The notes beneath the pieces were generated by a model. The model ran no database searches. It had not been told where the DNA came from and saw nothing but the letters and a program-made list of their open reading frames with translations. Below, piece by piece: positions 1 through 10,857 of a DNA stretch of 64,000 nucleotides. Position 1 is the stretch's first letter, and every line of letters starts with the position of its first letter. The translations under genes and the position numbers were made by a program. Origin of the DNA: Scalesia atractyloides (Eukaryota > Streptophyta > Magnoliopsida > Asterales > Asteraceae); NCBI GenBank assembly GCA_947069175.1, contig CAMTDV010000018.1, forward strand, positions 42,048,869 to 42,112,868, in the 5' to 3' direction.

Positions 1-1015
1 AATTGGTCCTAAAACTTGAGATCTACACTCTCTGGCAAAGTGACCTAGCCTGTTACATTTGTAGCACTTGATTTTTGATTTGTCTAACCTAACCTTTGAC
101 CCCCCATGCAACCCTGGATATTTTCTACCAGTTCTTTTGTAAAACCTGCTTGCTCTCACACTTAGCAAAGAAACTTGATGAAAAATGTCCATTTCTTCTA
201 ATTCATTTGGATCAAAGTGTTGAAGATCATTTAGTTCAAAACAAAGATTATCAGAGGTTTGGCATTCCCCACTAGCAGTAAAAGCATAGTCGGGAGGATG
301 AGAATCAGAGTTAAAGTTTCCTCCAGAGATTATATCAATAAAATGATCATAACCCTTATCCTTTCAACTGCTAGAACCCTCTTCATGACTATAAAGATTA
401 GTGTTACCAACGGTATAGCCGTCAGTTGCTTTCCCTGACTCTTGCAACTTTTTTTTCTGGTTTAACTTTCTCTCATAAGTGAGGAGTCGACCATGAAGTT
501 GTGTGAGGGACATTTCTTTAAACCCAACAGATGTTCGAGTAACGTAAGCTACAGTCTCCCATTTTTCTGGTGAGGATCTTAAGAAACGACTATTGACAGT
601 CGAATTAGGGAATTCCACGTTAACCAGCTTCAATTGACTGATGAGACAGCTAAAACGTTCGAAGTGTTGTGTTAACGACTCACCTTTCACATGAAAAAAT
701 ATTTCATACTGTTGATTCATAACTTCTCTATTGTTTTCAATCACCTCTTTAGTACCACCGAATTACTCTTTTAGTGCATCTCATAAGTCCTTTCCACTAT
801 TGCAGTGGAGCATTCCAGCATAGATCTCATTGGGTAAGGCAGATGCAACAATGCTAAATGCCTTAGCATCCATTTCTATTTTCTGGAAATCCTGCTCGGA
901 GTAATTTTCAGGATTTTTCGGCACTTGAGTATTAGGATCCTTTGTACTGGGAACCATTGGAACATGTGGTCCATATACAACGGATCACCAACAACCGGTG
1001 TTCTGTTGAGCTAAA
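1..1015 (-). pseudogene. gag: Element E gag (copia nucleocapsid), partial
   Basis: Gag packages element RNA into virus-like particles. The minus strand encodes an N-terminal region with a QDFQK...KAFSIV...ALPNEIYAG stretch (about 940-820), an open frame of 126 codons (364-744) of the copia UBN2-type Gag fold, and a CCHC zinc knuckle close to the left edge (CYKCNRLGHFAREC, about 30-75). Stops near 780 and after SSS at 364 break the frame. It is cut by the window edge after the knuckle. Family membership is clear; it is probably inactive. Confidence 0.8.
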
Positions 1016-1251
1016 ATGTGACCCATTCCACGCTGCCATATGAAATATTCATTACATTTCAGCATCGGTGGTTTATACATAGATCCAATGTGGGATTCTT
1101 GTGTGTTTTGAGACATTTCTGCTTGTTTACAACAAATTTGTGTTTTAAAAACTTTGAACATAAAACTCTATATTCAAGTAAAACTATCATACTAATTAGC
1201 AGGGAGAGCTGATCTTTCAAATCAAATTGATATTAATCAAATTTTGATTGA

Positions 1252-1267
1252 CCAAGCTCTGATACCA
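1252..1267 (-). other. Primer-binding site of element E (tRNA-iMet type)
   Basis: On the minus strand this reads TGGTATCAGAGCTTGG, two bases downstream of the LTR end. TGGTATCAGAGC is the common plant copia/gypsy site complementary to the 3' end of initiator-Met tRNA, where minus-strand DNA synthesis starts. Confidence 0.85.
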
Positions 1268-1269
1268 AT

Positions 1270-1651
1270 TATTAGGATTTGAGTTTGATTTACTTGTAAT
1301 TTTTGTTTTGAAGAATGAGAATATGATTGAAAATCAAAGTAAATGCAGCGGAATAAACTGAAAACTTTTACTACAAGTAAAGGTCGTTTGTTTTCATCAT
1401 CATCATGCTTTCAAGTATGTAAACTTTGCATGTGATTCACAAACTCCCCCTCTGCCTATTATAAAGCTTGATAGTACAGAAAATGGAAGAAGATGATTGG
1501 TGTAAAGATCTTTTTAAGAAGACGAGAATAACTGTTACATTGACACTAGTATTTATACTAACTATCTAACCACTGAGCATCTTTGATGACGTCAGGGTTG
1601 ATAATGACATCTAACAATAACCTAACTAACTAGAAACACTGATCCCTAACA
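1270..1651 (-). repeat. 5' LTR of element E
   Basis: About 382 bp. On the minus strand it starts TGTTAGGGATC and ends CCTAATA, an imperfect TG...CA pair in which the last CA has become TA. A TATA-like AGTATAAATACT lies near 1550-1562. The boundaries rest on the PBS and terminal inverted repeat; the second LTR copy is outside the window. Confidence 0.7.
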
Positions 1652-1874
1652 TCTGTTAGTGCAAAAGCACTGTTACATTGAAATTAAAACAAATAACAAA
1701 ACTATGATGGCTAAGCTCTGCTTCCTTTCTTCTGTCAGACCTTTGGCTTTTGTGTAGGCAGATGTTTGCATGTATCGGACTTTAGAAGGCAGAGTTTAGA
1801 CAATCAGCGGTTCTAAGTGTTGTTAGAAGGACCAATCCTCTGATAGAGTATTTTGGCTTTATATCATATGTTCC
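1652..1874. other. Unassigned flank between elements E and A
   Basis: No reading frame or terminal repeat could be recognised. A short hairpin (AGTGC-aaaa-GCACT) lies near 1658-1672. Similarity of element A to element B begins near 1880, so this stretch is either diverged A sequence or a fragment of another insertion. Confidence 0.3.
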
Positions 1875-1879
1875 TTGGT

Positions 1880-3688
1880 ACAGGTTCAATCTCAACAGAG
1901 CCAACGTATGATGATGGTGGATCAAACTCCGATGAAGGTGTCGAGGAGATTACAAGTTTGTTTAATCAAACGGCGGGTCCTAGCAATCAGACTGAGGCTT
2001 TGACAAGTAATCAGGTTGCTGAACAGAACATCAAATCTACAAGGATTTAAGCTATATTTATACTAAAATGTATCAATTCAAGATATTTGCTTATATCGTT
2101 GTTTTATTTCGTAGATTGAACCTAAATCGCCTAAAGCAGCGCTTGTCGATGAAAGCTAGGTAAACACAATGCAGGAGGAGCTGCAACAATTTGAAAAGCT
2201 TGGTGTCTGGAAACTTGTTGACCTACCAGCTAATCAGAAATCTATAGTGACAAAATGGGTCTTCAAGTGCAAAAGATATGATTGAGGGGTAATTTTACGT
2301 AACAAAGCTCGACTGGTTGTCAAAGGTTTCATCAGCAAGAAGGCAATTATTATAACAAGGTTTATGCTCTAGTCGCACGATTGTAAGCAATCCACATTTT
2401 CCTGGCGTTTGCATCATTTAAAGGGTATAGGGTGTATCAACTCGATGTCAAATCTGCTTTCCTTTACGGAAAAGTGAAAGAGCTTGTGTATGTAGGACAA
2501 GCACTAGGGTTTGTTGATCCAGTGCATAAGGACAAGGTATAAAAACTAGATAAAGCATTATACGGGTTACATCAGGCGCCGAGAGCCTGGTATGAGACAC
2601 TCTCTCAGCACCTGTTAGACAACGACTTTATCAGAGGCACTGTCGATAGCACACTCTTCACGAAGGAAGTGAAAGGACACTTGCTGATTGTACAAATCTA
2701 TGTGGATGACATCATGTTTGACTCAACGAATGACGATTTGTGCAAAGAGTTCGAAGAGGTCATGAAGAAAAATTCAAAATGAGTTTTATTGGCGAAATGA
2801 AATTTTTCTTGGGATTGCAAGTTGATCAATTGCCTGATAGTATCTTTATTCATCAGACAAAATACGTTCATGATATTATAGAGAAATTTGATATGACAAG
2901 CACAAAACCGTTATCTACACCATTGGCAATGAATCACGGCATCTGCCCAGACGAACACAGAGTCAAAGTTGATGAAACCTTATACAGATCGATGATTGGA
3001 TCATTGATGTATCTCACAACATCGAGACCGAACATCATGTATCTAGCCTGCCTTTGCGCCCGTTATCAATCAAGTCCTCGAGTGTCACACCTCATTATAG
3101 TTAAACGGATTTTCAGATACTTGAAGGGTTGCCCAAGCATCGGCTTGTGCTATCCGTGAAACGACAACTTTGATCTCGCTGGATATTCTAATTCAGATTT
3201 CCGATGCTGCAAACTGAACGCCAAATCTACAAAGGCCGGTTGCCGGTTCTTCGGAACACGACTTGTAACGTGGCAGTGAAAGAAGCAAACCACGGTCGGT
3301 CTCTCGACATGTGAGGCTGAATACGTTTCAGCTTCTAGTTGTTGTTCCAAGATACTGTGGATACAACAGCAGATGAGAGACTTTGGATTGCAGTTTCTTG
3401 ACACACCCATATACGTAGATAATAAGTCAGCCATCGATATCTCTAAAAACCTAATTTAACACTCTAAAACTAAAAACATTGAAATTAAATATCACTTTAC
3501 CCGTGATTGGCACGAGAAAAGGCTTATTCGAGTAGAAAAGATCCACACTAATGAAAAAAAGCTGACTTTTATACCAAACCGTTTACTCGAAACAGATTTA
3601 AATATCCCATGAGACTTAATGGTTTGAAAATCTTTCATCAGATAGGGAAATGGAGGTTGAATACGGATCAGATGACGAGTTTACGTGA
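1880..3688 (+). pseudogene. pol: Element A pol fragment: reverse transcriptase and RNase H
   Basis: The fragment starts in the acidic linker before RT and continues with copia RT landmarks: a TKWVFKCK block (near 2250), YQLDVKSAFLYG (near 2437-2472), LHQAPRAWYET and the catalytic YVDD at 2699-2710. RNase H follows with SNSDF (the usual ADSDF aspartate changed), CEAEY and YVDNKSAI. The end near 3688 matches the pol end of element B. Several stops and frameshifts (for example TGA after LCYP near 3158 and within TWQ near 3279) make it inactive. Integrase and protease are absent. Confidence 0.9.
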
Positions 3689-4517
3689 TCCACATCGGTT
3701 TGTCACTTTTATAGCTTTTAAAATTTCTTTTTTTAAAACAAAATTACAAAAATATGTTTTTGATTTTAGGGTGAGAAATGTTGTAGAAAGTACAAAAACA
3801 TTATAGAATTGCAAAAATGTACAAAACATGAAAAGACAAAAAATGATTTTGATGGGAGAAATGTTGTAGAAAATACAAATATATTATAAAATTGCAAAAA
3901 TGCACAAAAAAATGCACAACAACATGAAAAAAAACATAAAAATGTTGTGTGAAAAGAGGAATGATAGTACATTAGTGGAATATCACAGTACACTAAAGAA
4001 TTGTAGTGTTAAAAAGTTTAAACAGATTTAGTAGATTATTTCTGAGATATAAACTTAAAAAATACAACTTCTTAATTTGTGGCTTAACATCTCTTGGATA
4101 TATGGTCTTAGTACACTGAAATTTCGTTTGAGAGATCGCCTAATTCTGAGATACTAGGACTTTATAAAGAATTGATATATGGGGTATTTTACAAGTTCTT
4201 ATGATTTTGCGTCGACAATGGACTATACTTGTAGAATACTTTTGCTTATTAACCCCAAAAACTGCAGCAAATTGTAAATATCGAAAAATTCAACAATTGT
4301 AGTAGAAAGATTCCAAATTGGAACACTGCCTTTAAGTCGGGCCTTCATCTCTTTGTCGGTACGGTGGTAACTAACGTATCTTGGAACAATTGAGAAATGT
4401 GTAGAGGTTTAAGTGGACAAGTATACTGACAATCTAAGTGAATTTGGTTAAAGCTTAAAGTCGTAATCAAGGTCAACGGTACTAGTAATTTGTCTTAAAT
4501 ACTGATATCATTCTCTA
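3689..4517 (+). other. Element A post-pol spacer, left part, with internal polypurine tract
   Basis: Non-coding. A purine-rich ATTTTAGGGTGAGAAA block at about 3764-3778 follows pol at the same place as ATTTTAGGGGGAGAAA in element B (57501-57515). The rest, including the block around 4080-4190, is collinear with B 57715-57870. N interrupts the spacer immediately after 4517. Confidence 0.7.
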
Positions 4518-4929
4518 TGAGGGTCCATTACAGATCTTTCTGGTCCTAAATTGGCAAACCTAAGGTAAACTTGCGGAATCCGTTTGCATAGGCGACATTG
4601 GATACAAGTTATTCACTGATTAATCATTGTTTCATTGATTAGTAAACGTTACAGATCCTAGAAACACTTGGACAGAGCTTCGCCTCTGTCGTGACAAAAT
4701 CTCTGAATCTTACAAATGAAATGACAACACTCCTATTTATAGTTTTACAAGTTTCGCTGGTGTGATGCAAGTTCGGGCGAACTTGCTTAGTCAAGTTCGG
4801 CCGAACTTGATTACAAAACATACATTTCAAGCGAACTTGGCCTAAAACATACATAAACTTCGTCATTTCACTCCTAAATACAGACTCGATATTATACGAT
4901 GACGTAGGCAATAGACATACGCACCAATA
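4518..4929 (-). repeat. 3' LTR of element N
   Basis: 412 bp, paired with 9347-9760. Its start on the minus strand is TATTGG instead of TGTTGA (one terminal base mutated) and it ends TCA. It carries two B-type palindromes at 4768-4785 and 4792-4809; the second is a perfect 18-bp palindrome, CAAGTTCGGCCGAACTTG. A TATAAATAG box follows downstream in element orientation (about 4734-4741). Confidence 0.9.
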
Positions 4930-4942
4930 AACTCCCCCTTGG
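4930..4942 (-). other. Polypurine tract of element N
   Basis: Minus strand CCAAGGGGGAGTT directly abuts the 3' LTR. The same 13 bases precede the 3' LTR of element A (14536-14548). It primes plus-strand DNA synthesis in LTR elements. Confidence 0.85.
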
Positions 4943-6955
4943 ATGTTGCCGTAGTTATCATTCTTCAAATAGTTCCTGAGTCTTTAATGTATTCTTGATC
5001 TTTATTTCTTGAATAACTTTAACTTCCTTGATCTTCATATCGTCTACAATCCTTTTTTGTTTTCTTCTCGAGCTTGTCTTGATAAAACTTTAATCACCAT
5101 GCTCCCCCTTGCTTTGAGCTTTCTGGTATCTTCAATCAACATGTTTTATCCAGCTCCCCTTTAAAAACTATTTTATGTTTCAAAGATCCTCAAACTTTCA
5201 AATAAACATTTCAGATTCAAACTTTGAAATCTCTAAATACAACCATTTCAAATTTTAATCTTCTCATCAGTTTTAAACCCTCTCAGTTAATCAAGTCCAA
5301 ATTAATGACCTTGAATACTGATTTATGTACGAAGTTCAACTTAATGATCTTGATTAAACGTTTTGACACGAAATTGACACATTTATTCAAATGTAAGTTT
5401 CAACTTAATGAACTTTTAAACTTTTCAGATTAATTTGAAATTTTCAACTTTTGTTCCGCAGCTTTAGATTTTGAAAATCAGCATTTTCATCATCAGTGGT
5501 TAAAAACTAAAAGATAACATAATCTTTTTGTTTTTATGAAATGAAAATCAAAATGTACAAACATATTTACAAATATATTTTTGTTGAGTTTGTGTTAAAG
5601 GATCATATCAGTTTTCTGAGACAAATCACCAGTACCATTGACCTTTTTATTGACACTAAGTTTTAAAAAGTTTACCTAGATTGTCGATATGTTTGTCCAT
5701 TTAAACTTTGACACATTTCTCAATTGTTCCAAGATACATTATATAGAATTAAGAAACTTGACTTAACTATGGTTCCCATCTCAGAATATACTCCCGCATC
5801 AAGATTCCCTAGATTTAATCTTACATGTGAGTATAGCGTAATTGATATCTGTATCTGGGTTATGCGAAACCTTGAGAGCCCAGGTTAGTACCATCGTACT
5901 GACAGAGAGATGAAGGCTCGACTTATAAGGTAGTGTTCCAAAGTGGAATATTTTTGTACTGCAATTGTAATATCTTTCAATATTTTGAATTGAATGCAGT
6001 TTTAGAGTTTTTTGCAAAAGCATTATAGAAGTTCTAGGCCATTGCTTACGCAAAATCAGAAGAACTTGTATAATACCCCAGATATCAATCATCTATAAAT
6101 ACCTCGTATCTCAGATTCAGGCAATCTCTCAAACGAAATTTCGGAGTACTAAGTCCATATATCCAAGAGATGTTAATCCACAAGTTTAAGCAGTTGTAAA
6201 ATTTAGTTTATATCCCGGAACAATTTACTGAACGTGTAAAGTCTATCGACACATCCACAGTAAGACTTGTTTTATACTTCTTAATCTTTTCAATTCCTTA
6301 GCATACTGTATTAGTCCACTGATGTAGTATCATTTCCTTTATACACACAAAACTCTTTTTGCCTTTTTCATGTTTTTGTACTTTTTGTATTTAATATGTT
6401 TTTGGATTTTCTGATCTGAAAATTTTTTTCTCACCCTAAAATTCAAAAACATACTTTTGGAATTTTGGATTTATAAAAAAACATTGACCAACCAATGAGA
6501 ATAACTTCAATTCTCCATCCATTACTACTTCACAAATTTCTTTTAAATCCTTTCCCCCTCATGATGACAAAAACCTTGATACTTTAGTGTTTATAACAAT
6601 TTATATCCATGAGTTTTGTCTGTTCAACATATAGGATTCTGTAAAATTTGTCAATTTTTTCTTCAAAAAATCTGTAAAATTTTCAAGTAAACGTTATTGG
6701 AACATGTTTTCGAAAACTTTTCTCCAAAAACTTTTTAAAAAAATTGTAAAGTAAACGTTATTTTAATGTATTTTCAAAAAATTTTCTCCAAAAAGTTTCA
6801 AAATTTTAAAGTAAACATTGTTGGAACATGTTTTGTAAAATTGGCCTATATATATAACACGATAACCCGGCCCATCTTCATTGTGTGCCACGGAACTCTC
6901 CATTCTCAGTAATTTGTCTTCATCTCAGAAGTTCTTGCACCAAAAATTCAAACGA
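4943..6955 (-). other. Element N 3' non-coding region
   Basis: No coding capacity seen. About 5600-6200 is the reverse-strand counterpart of the post-pol spacers of A and B, and an internal purine tract (ATTTTAGGGTGAGAAA on the minus strand) lies at about 6427-6442. So N keeps the region that normally follows pol although pol itself and ORF3 are deleted. Confidence 0.65.
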
Positions 6956-8702
6956 TTAGTTGAATAGAGACACCCAAGCCTTTGCAGTCTTAGGCGTTGT
7001 TTCTTCAACCTTAATTTTGATTTTCATTACACAATCAGGTTTATTTTGGACTTTCTCAAGTTTTGGAAAGTCCTCTAACCTTTCAATTTTCACTGATTGT
7101 ATAACTTCTTTTTCTTTTACCAACCATGATTGATTTTTCGTTAAAGCTTTCTTGAAATACAATGTAGAAACTTTTTGTTCATTACTATTCAAGGATTCAC
7201 CAGTTTCAAAATTTGAAAACTTAGTAATAACTGATTTCACCTTGTTTGTAGTTTCTGTACATTGTTTTAAAACCTGAGTTGGTACTCCATAATTTTTGTT
7301 ACCAATATAAGCAGGATTAGGTTTAATTTGTAAACATTTTCTAGCAATCTGTCCAGTTACTCCATATTAATGACACTTCCTGTTCTCATATCGATCTTTT
7401 CTATCAAACCATACAATCAAATCATAACATTGATTTGATGTGTGGTGGCCATCTTTCCTGCTTCTCATGTTCCTTTGATTTGATGTTGAAGCACTATTAT
7501 CCGACCTGCACCACTTATTTTCAAATTTTTGTGAGTTTTCTTTTTCAAATTTGTTTGAAATTTTATAATGATTGGATGATTGTTCCGATGAGCTTTTATT
7601 TTTGAAAAAATTTCTATCGCCAATTTTTTTGGACACTCATCCCATCAATACGGTCAACAAAATTTTTTCATGCCTTTTTTTGAAAACTTTTAAAACTTTG
7701 TTCTTCATTATGCTTAGAAGGTTTTTGCGTTGAGCATTCACCTTTTTCATTAGATTGTAGAACAGTTTATTGAAAATTTTCTTTTACTTTTAAATATATT
7801 TCATGTTTATCATTTTTAGTTCTTTCATCATCGGTAATATCGTTACAATCTTCAATTATGACATCGTCATAATTTGTAACAATGTTACTTATTGGAATTT
7901 ACTTTTTATTTTCATTGATCGGTTTTGAAATATATGATCTAATTTTAATGAGGAAGTCACAAAACGTTTCAATAACTTTTCTGAATTAATAGCTTCACAG
8001 TCTCAACTTCTTTTTCAAGTTGAGCAATTCTCTCAATATGAGAATTTATTGTTTTTTGATTTTCTATATTTAATTTTTCAATGACAACTTTTTCATTTTA
8101 AAATTTTTTATTTCATTTTGAAAATCAATTAACATTTGTAATTTTTCATTTTCTAAAATTTTTATTTTGTTTTCAAAATTCTTTTCATTTTCTTTTAACT
8201 TTTTATTTTCTAATGTCAAACTCTCAAACTTACTCAAGAGTTTTGCATTTTCTGCCCGATAGATATCTACATCATAAACTGGGAAAATTGGTTTAGAACT
8301 TGAAGACTCATTTGTAGATGTACTTGAAAATTGTTCTTCACAGTTCTTAACCACTACATTCTCTTCTCTATTCACCTGATATTTATTTTTCAGAGACATC
8401 CAGAGTTCTTTTGCAGTTTTGTACTCAGGCAGTCGTATCAAGATATCTCTTTAACAGATTGTTGAATCAGACTAATCAGTTTCTTTTTTAGCAAAATACT
8501 CCTCTTTCTGTTGCGTAGAATACTTGTACTCCTCTAGATTTTTATGATTCTCATCTCTTGGAACGACATATCCTGTTTTGATTGCAACCCAACTTTGAAA
8601 GCGCATAGCTTGAACCCAGTTCACGAATTTTCCTTTCCAGACTTCATACTCATCAAAAGTTATCAACATTGGCGGCTTTACCGACCCCATTTTGTTTTTC
8701 AA
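6956..8702 (-). pseudogene. gag: Element N gag (copia), degenerate
   Basis: The frame starts MKNKMGSVKPPML (8702) like the Gag of B (SVKPPKLMYMDEYEG). It continues with WVAIKTGYVVPRDEN and LPEYKTAKELWMSLKNKYQ, then a Lys/Glu-rich coiled-coil stretch (8070-8300), a damaged zinc knuckle (about 7340-7390, one Cys and the His changed) and a C-terminus ending AKAWVSLF near 6960, equivalent to KQAWVALF of B (42300). Relative to B a block after KNKYQ is deleted. Stops and frameshifts break it in at least four places. Confidence 0.8.
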
Positions 8703-8925
8703 ACTAATCTGTCGTTCAGAACACTTGAAAAATGATTAGCAAACAGACAATTTTAGTAAAAATTTGACTTTTTAACCGACAATATTAACATATCTGTTTG
8801 CTAAAAACGTTTAAAACTTTTCTGAAAACTGTTTTTATCAGATTAGAGCTTTAAACTCGTCTCGTCAATACGAATCTAACGATATATAATGTCCGAGATG
8901 TTTTTTTTAGAAACCTTGGACAACT

Positions 8926-9170
8926 TCGGGCGAACTTGTCACTGCTTGTAAAAATCAGCTACTTAACAAGTTCAGACGAACTTGTATAAGTTTCAAGAGA
9001 AACAAGCAAGTTCGGGCGAACTTATACTAGATTTTCAACAAATTTTAATCAAGTTCGGGCGAACTTGATGAAATCTTAATGAAAAGTATGCAAGTTCGAG
9101 CAAACTTATCAAAAATCTTGAAAAATCAATCATGAAAAATGTGAATTTTTCAATCAAATTCGAGCGAACA
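8926..9170 (-). repeat. B-type palindrome array in element N leader
   Basis: About six copies of the CAAGTTCG-NN-CGAACTTG motif, more or less degenerate (near 8926, 8968, 9008, 9051, 9090 and 9155), spaced roughly 36-60 nt, lie between PBS and gag. The same motif occurs in both N LTRs and in element B. Confidence 0.85.
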
Positions 9171-9332
9171 TGTGTTTTCAAACATGGTTTTTTCAAATTT
9201 TCGACATGAATTCGTTTGTTTTAAGCTCTGATCTTTTCAAGGGTTTTACTATTATGTGCAAGAAAAGTTAAAAATGAAAGAAATGAGTAGAAGATGTGAT
9301 GTTCTATGTCCGATGTCTTCAAGGCCAATCCT

Positions 9333-9344
9333 TCTCTGATACCA
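9333..9344 (-). other. Primer-binding site of element N (tRNA-iMet type)
   Basis: Minus strand TGGTATCAGAGA, two bases from the LTR end at 9347. It matches the initiator-Met site except the last base. Confidence 0.8.
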
Positions 9345-9346
9345 AT

Positions 9347-9760
9347 TGAGGGTCCGTTATACGGATCTTTCTGGTCCTAATTTGGCAAACCTAAGGTAAA
9401 CGTGCGGAATTCGTTTGCATAGGCGACATTTGATACAAGTTATTCACCGATTAATCATTGTTTCATTGATTAGTAAACGTTACAGATCCTAGAAACACTT
9501 GGACAGAGCTTCGCCTCTGTCGTGACAAAATCTCTGAATCTTACAAATGAAATGACAAGGCTCCTATTTATAGTTTTACAAGTTTCGTTGGTGTGATGCA
9601 AGTTCGGGCGAACTTGCTTAGTCAAGTTCGGCCGAACATGACTACAAAACATACATTTCAAGCAAACTTGGCCTAAAACATACATAAACCTCGTCATTTC
9701 GCTCCTAAATACAGACTCGATATTATACGATGACGTAGGCAACAGACATATGCATCAACA
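9347..9760 (-). repeat. 5' LTR of element N
   Basis: 414 bp, TGTTGATGC...CCCTCA on the minus strand. B-type palindromes lie at 9599-9616 and 9623-9640, followed in element orientation by the TATA box (TATAAATA at 9565-9572) about 27 bp further on. It abuts the target duplication CTCTA at 9761-9765. Confidence 0.9.
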
Positions 9761-9765
9761 CTCTA

Positions 9766-10857
9766 ACACGAACTCACAAAAATATGTCTGTAAATATGTT
9801 TGTACATAGTTTATTACATTTTAGATAAAACCTATAAAGATATTCAGTGTGTTTTAGCATAAACTTTGGAAAATTCAAAAAGATTTTGTTTCTATCTTAG
9901 TGTTGACTATTGATGATGGAAAGCGGATCTTCAAAATCCAGAGCTGCTGTTTGCTGAGAAAACCGGAAGATAATGGGTTGGGAGCTAATCTTTAGTGATA
10001 AAGTGTTTTTAAAAGCTTAAAAGTTCATTAATTTGGAACTTTACATTGCCAAAAACATCAGTTTGTTCAAAAGGTGTTCAACCAAAGTCATTAATTTGGA
10101 CCTGGTCAACTGAGTGGATTACTAAAACAGAAAATAAAAATAAATTAGTTTTGGAAATTAAATGCTCAACTCGTACTAACTAGGATAGATCAAACAAAAC
10201 ACATAACTACTCGTACGAGTTGCACAATTTGTACGAACTGTTATTAGGTATAAATATGAGCCATTTGTACGCATTACTCATAAGTGTTTGTGCGACCTAA
10301 ACTGTAGCTCTCTGTGCGATTTGAAGATATTTATCAATTAACGTCGTTATACTGCCAAAATTTTAATTGTGGAGGTTGATTAGCACACCTCTAACAATGT
10401 GCAAGGTATTATACCATGTTTGACTGTTGATTTAGAACTTTCGGATATAAACTGTTAGATCTAGGAAAATTAAACAGGTGAAAACTGAAATTGAACATGG
10501 ATTCATGATAATCGGCTTGTTTAGATCATATATGGACCTTCAATTTGTTAAAAATATAAACTGGTGATCATGACAGCTTTTGAATGAAGAAGATGATAAC
10601 TCCGTATGAGTTGCATATGCACACTTCGTACGAAGTGCTACTGAATAAAGTTGTTTTAACAAATACCAATTCGTACGGAGTGGATTTGAAACTGTAAAAT
10701 CTGTTTGTTGTTTAATCAACTCGTACGAAGTGATTTTAGGATTATGAATAATGTTTGTGTCACAATTCGTTCAAAGTGTCTGATATTCAATTCATAGGAA
10801 TTTCTTAAAAATTGTATTTTTTTGTGAAAATTTTTTAAGTGTCGGATTTTCTGTGGT
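9766..10857 (+). other. Element A post-pol spacer, right part
   Basis: Resumes element A after N. The start is collinear with B at about 58282 onward (ACACGAACTCACAAAAATAT compared with ACACGAATTCACAAAAATAT). Non-coding; the second half carries the A-type palindrome array listed separately. Confidence 0.75.
10168..10780 (+). repeat. A-type palindrome array before ORF3
   Basis: About ten degenerate copies of the motif CACTTCG-TA-CGAAGTG, for example near 10168, 10206, 10225, 10599, 10670, 10717 and 10765, and one perfect 16-bp palindrome at 10622-10637. The same motif sits in the element's LTR just upstream of TATA (14646-14715). The array ends less than 100 bp before ORF3. Confidence 0.8.

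Larger units (their letters stand above)
1..1651 (-). mobile_element. Element E: Ty1/copia retrotransposon, 5' part
   Basis: Reading right to left there is an LTR (1270-1651), an initiator-Met primer-binding site (1252-1267) and a gag remnant that runs off the left edge, so pol and the 3' LTR lie outside. The Gag resembles that of element D (22244-22517 and 33333-35100), including the zinc knuckle and the stretch around a QDF/QDC...KAF...ALPNE motif, so E and D belong to one lineage. The target duplication cannot be tested because the other end is missing. Confidence 0.85.
4518..9760 (-). mobile_element. Element N: complete gag-only non-autonomous copia
   Basis: It is bounded by two similar LTRs (4518-4929 and 9347-9760) and by a 5-bp target duplication, CTCTA at 4513-4517 and 9761-9765. 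The internal region holds PBS, a leader with B-type palindromes, a damaged gag, a long non-coding 3' part and PPT. No protease, integrase, RT or ORF3 is present. Its LTR shares the block around GAGGCGAAGCTCTG with the LTR of B, so B-like elements are the likely source of trans-acting enzymes. Hand comparison of the LTRs gives about 20 differences in 412 bp (about 5%). Confidence 0.9.

Noticed and set aside
1441..1457. Purine tract (minus strand GGCAGAGGGGGAGTTTG) inside the E LTR
   Set aside because: It looks like a PPT but lies within the LTR between PBS and the terminal repeat. No LTR start follows it.
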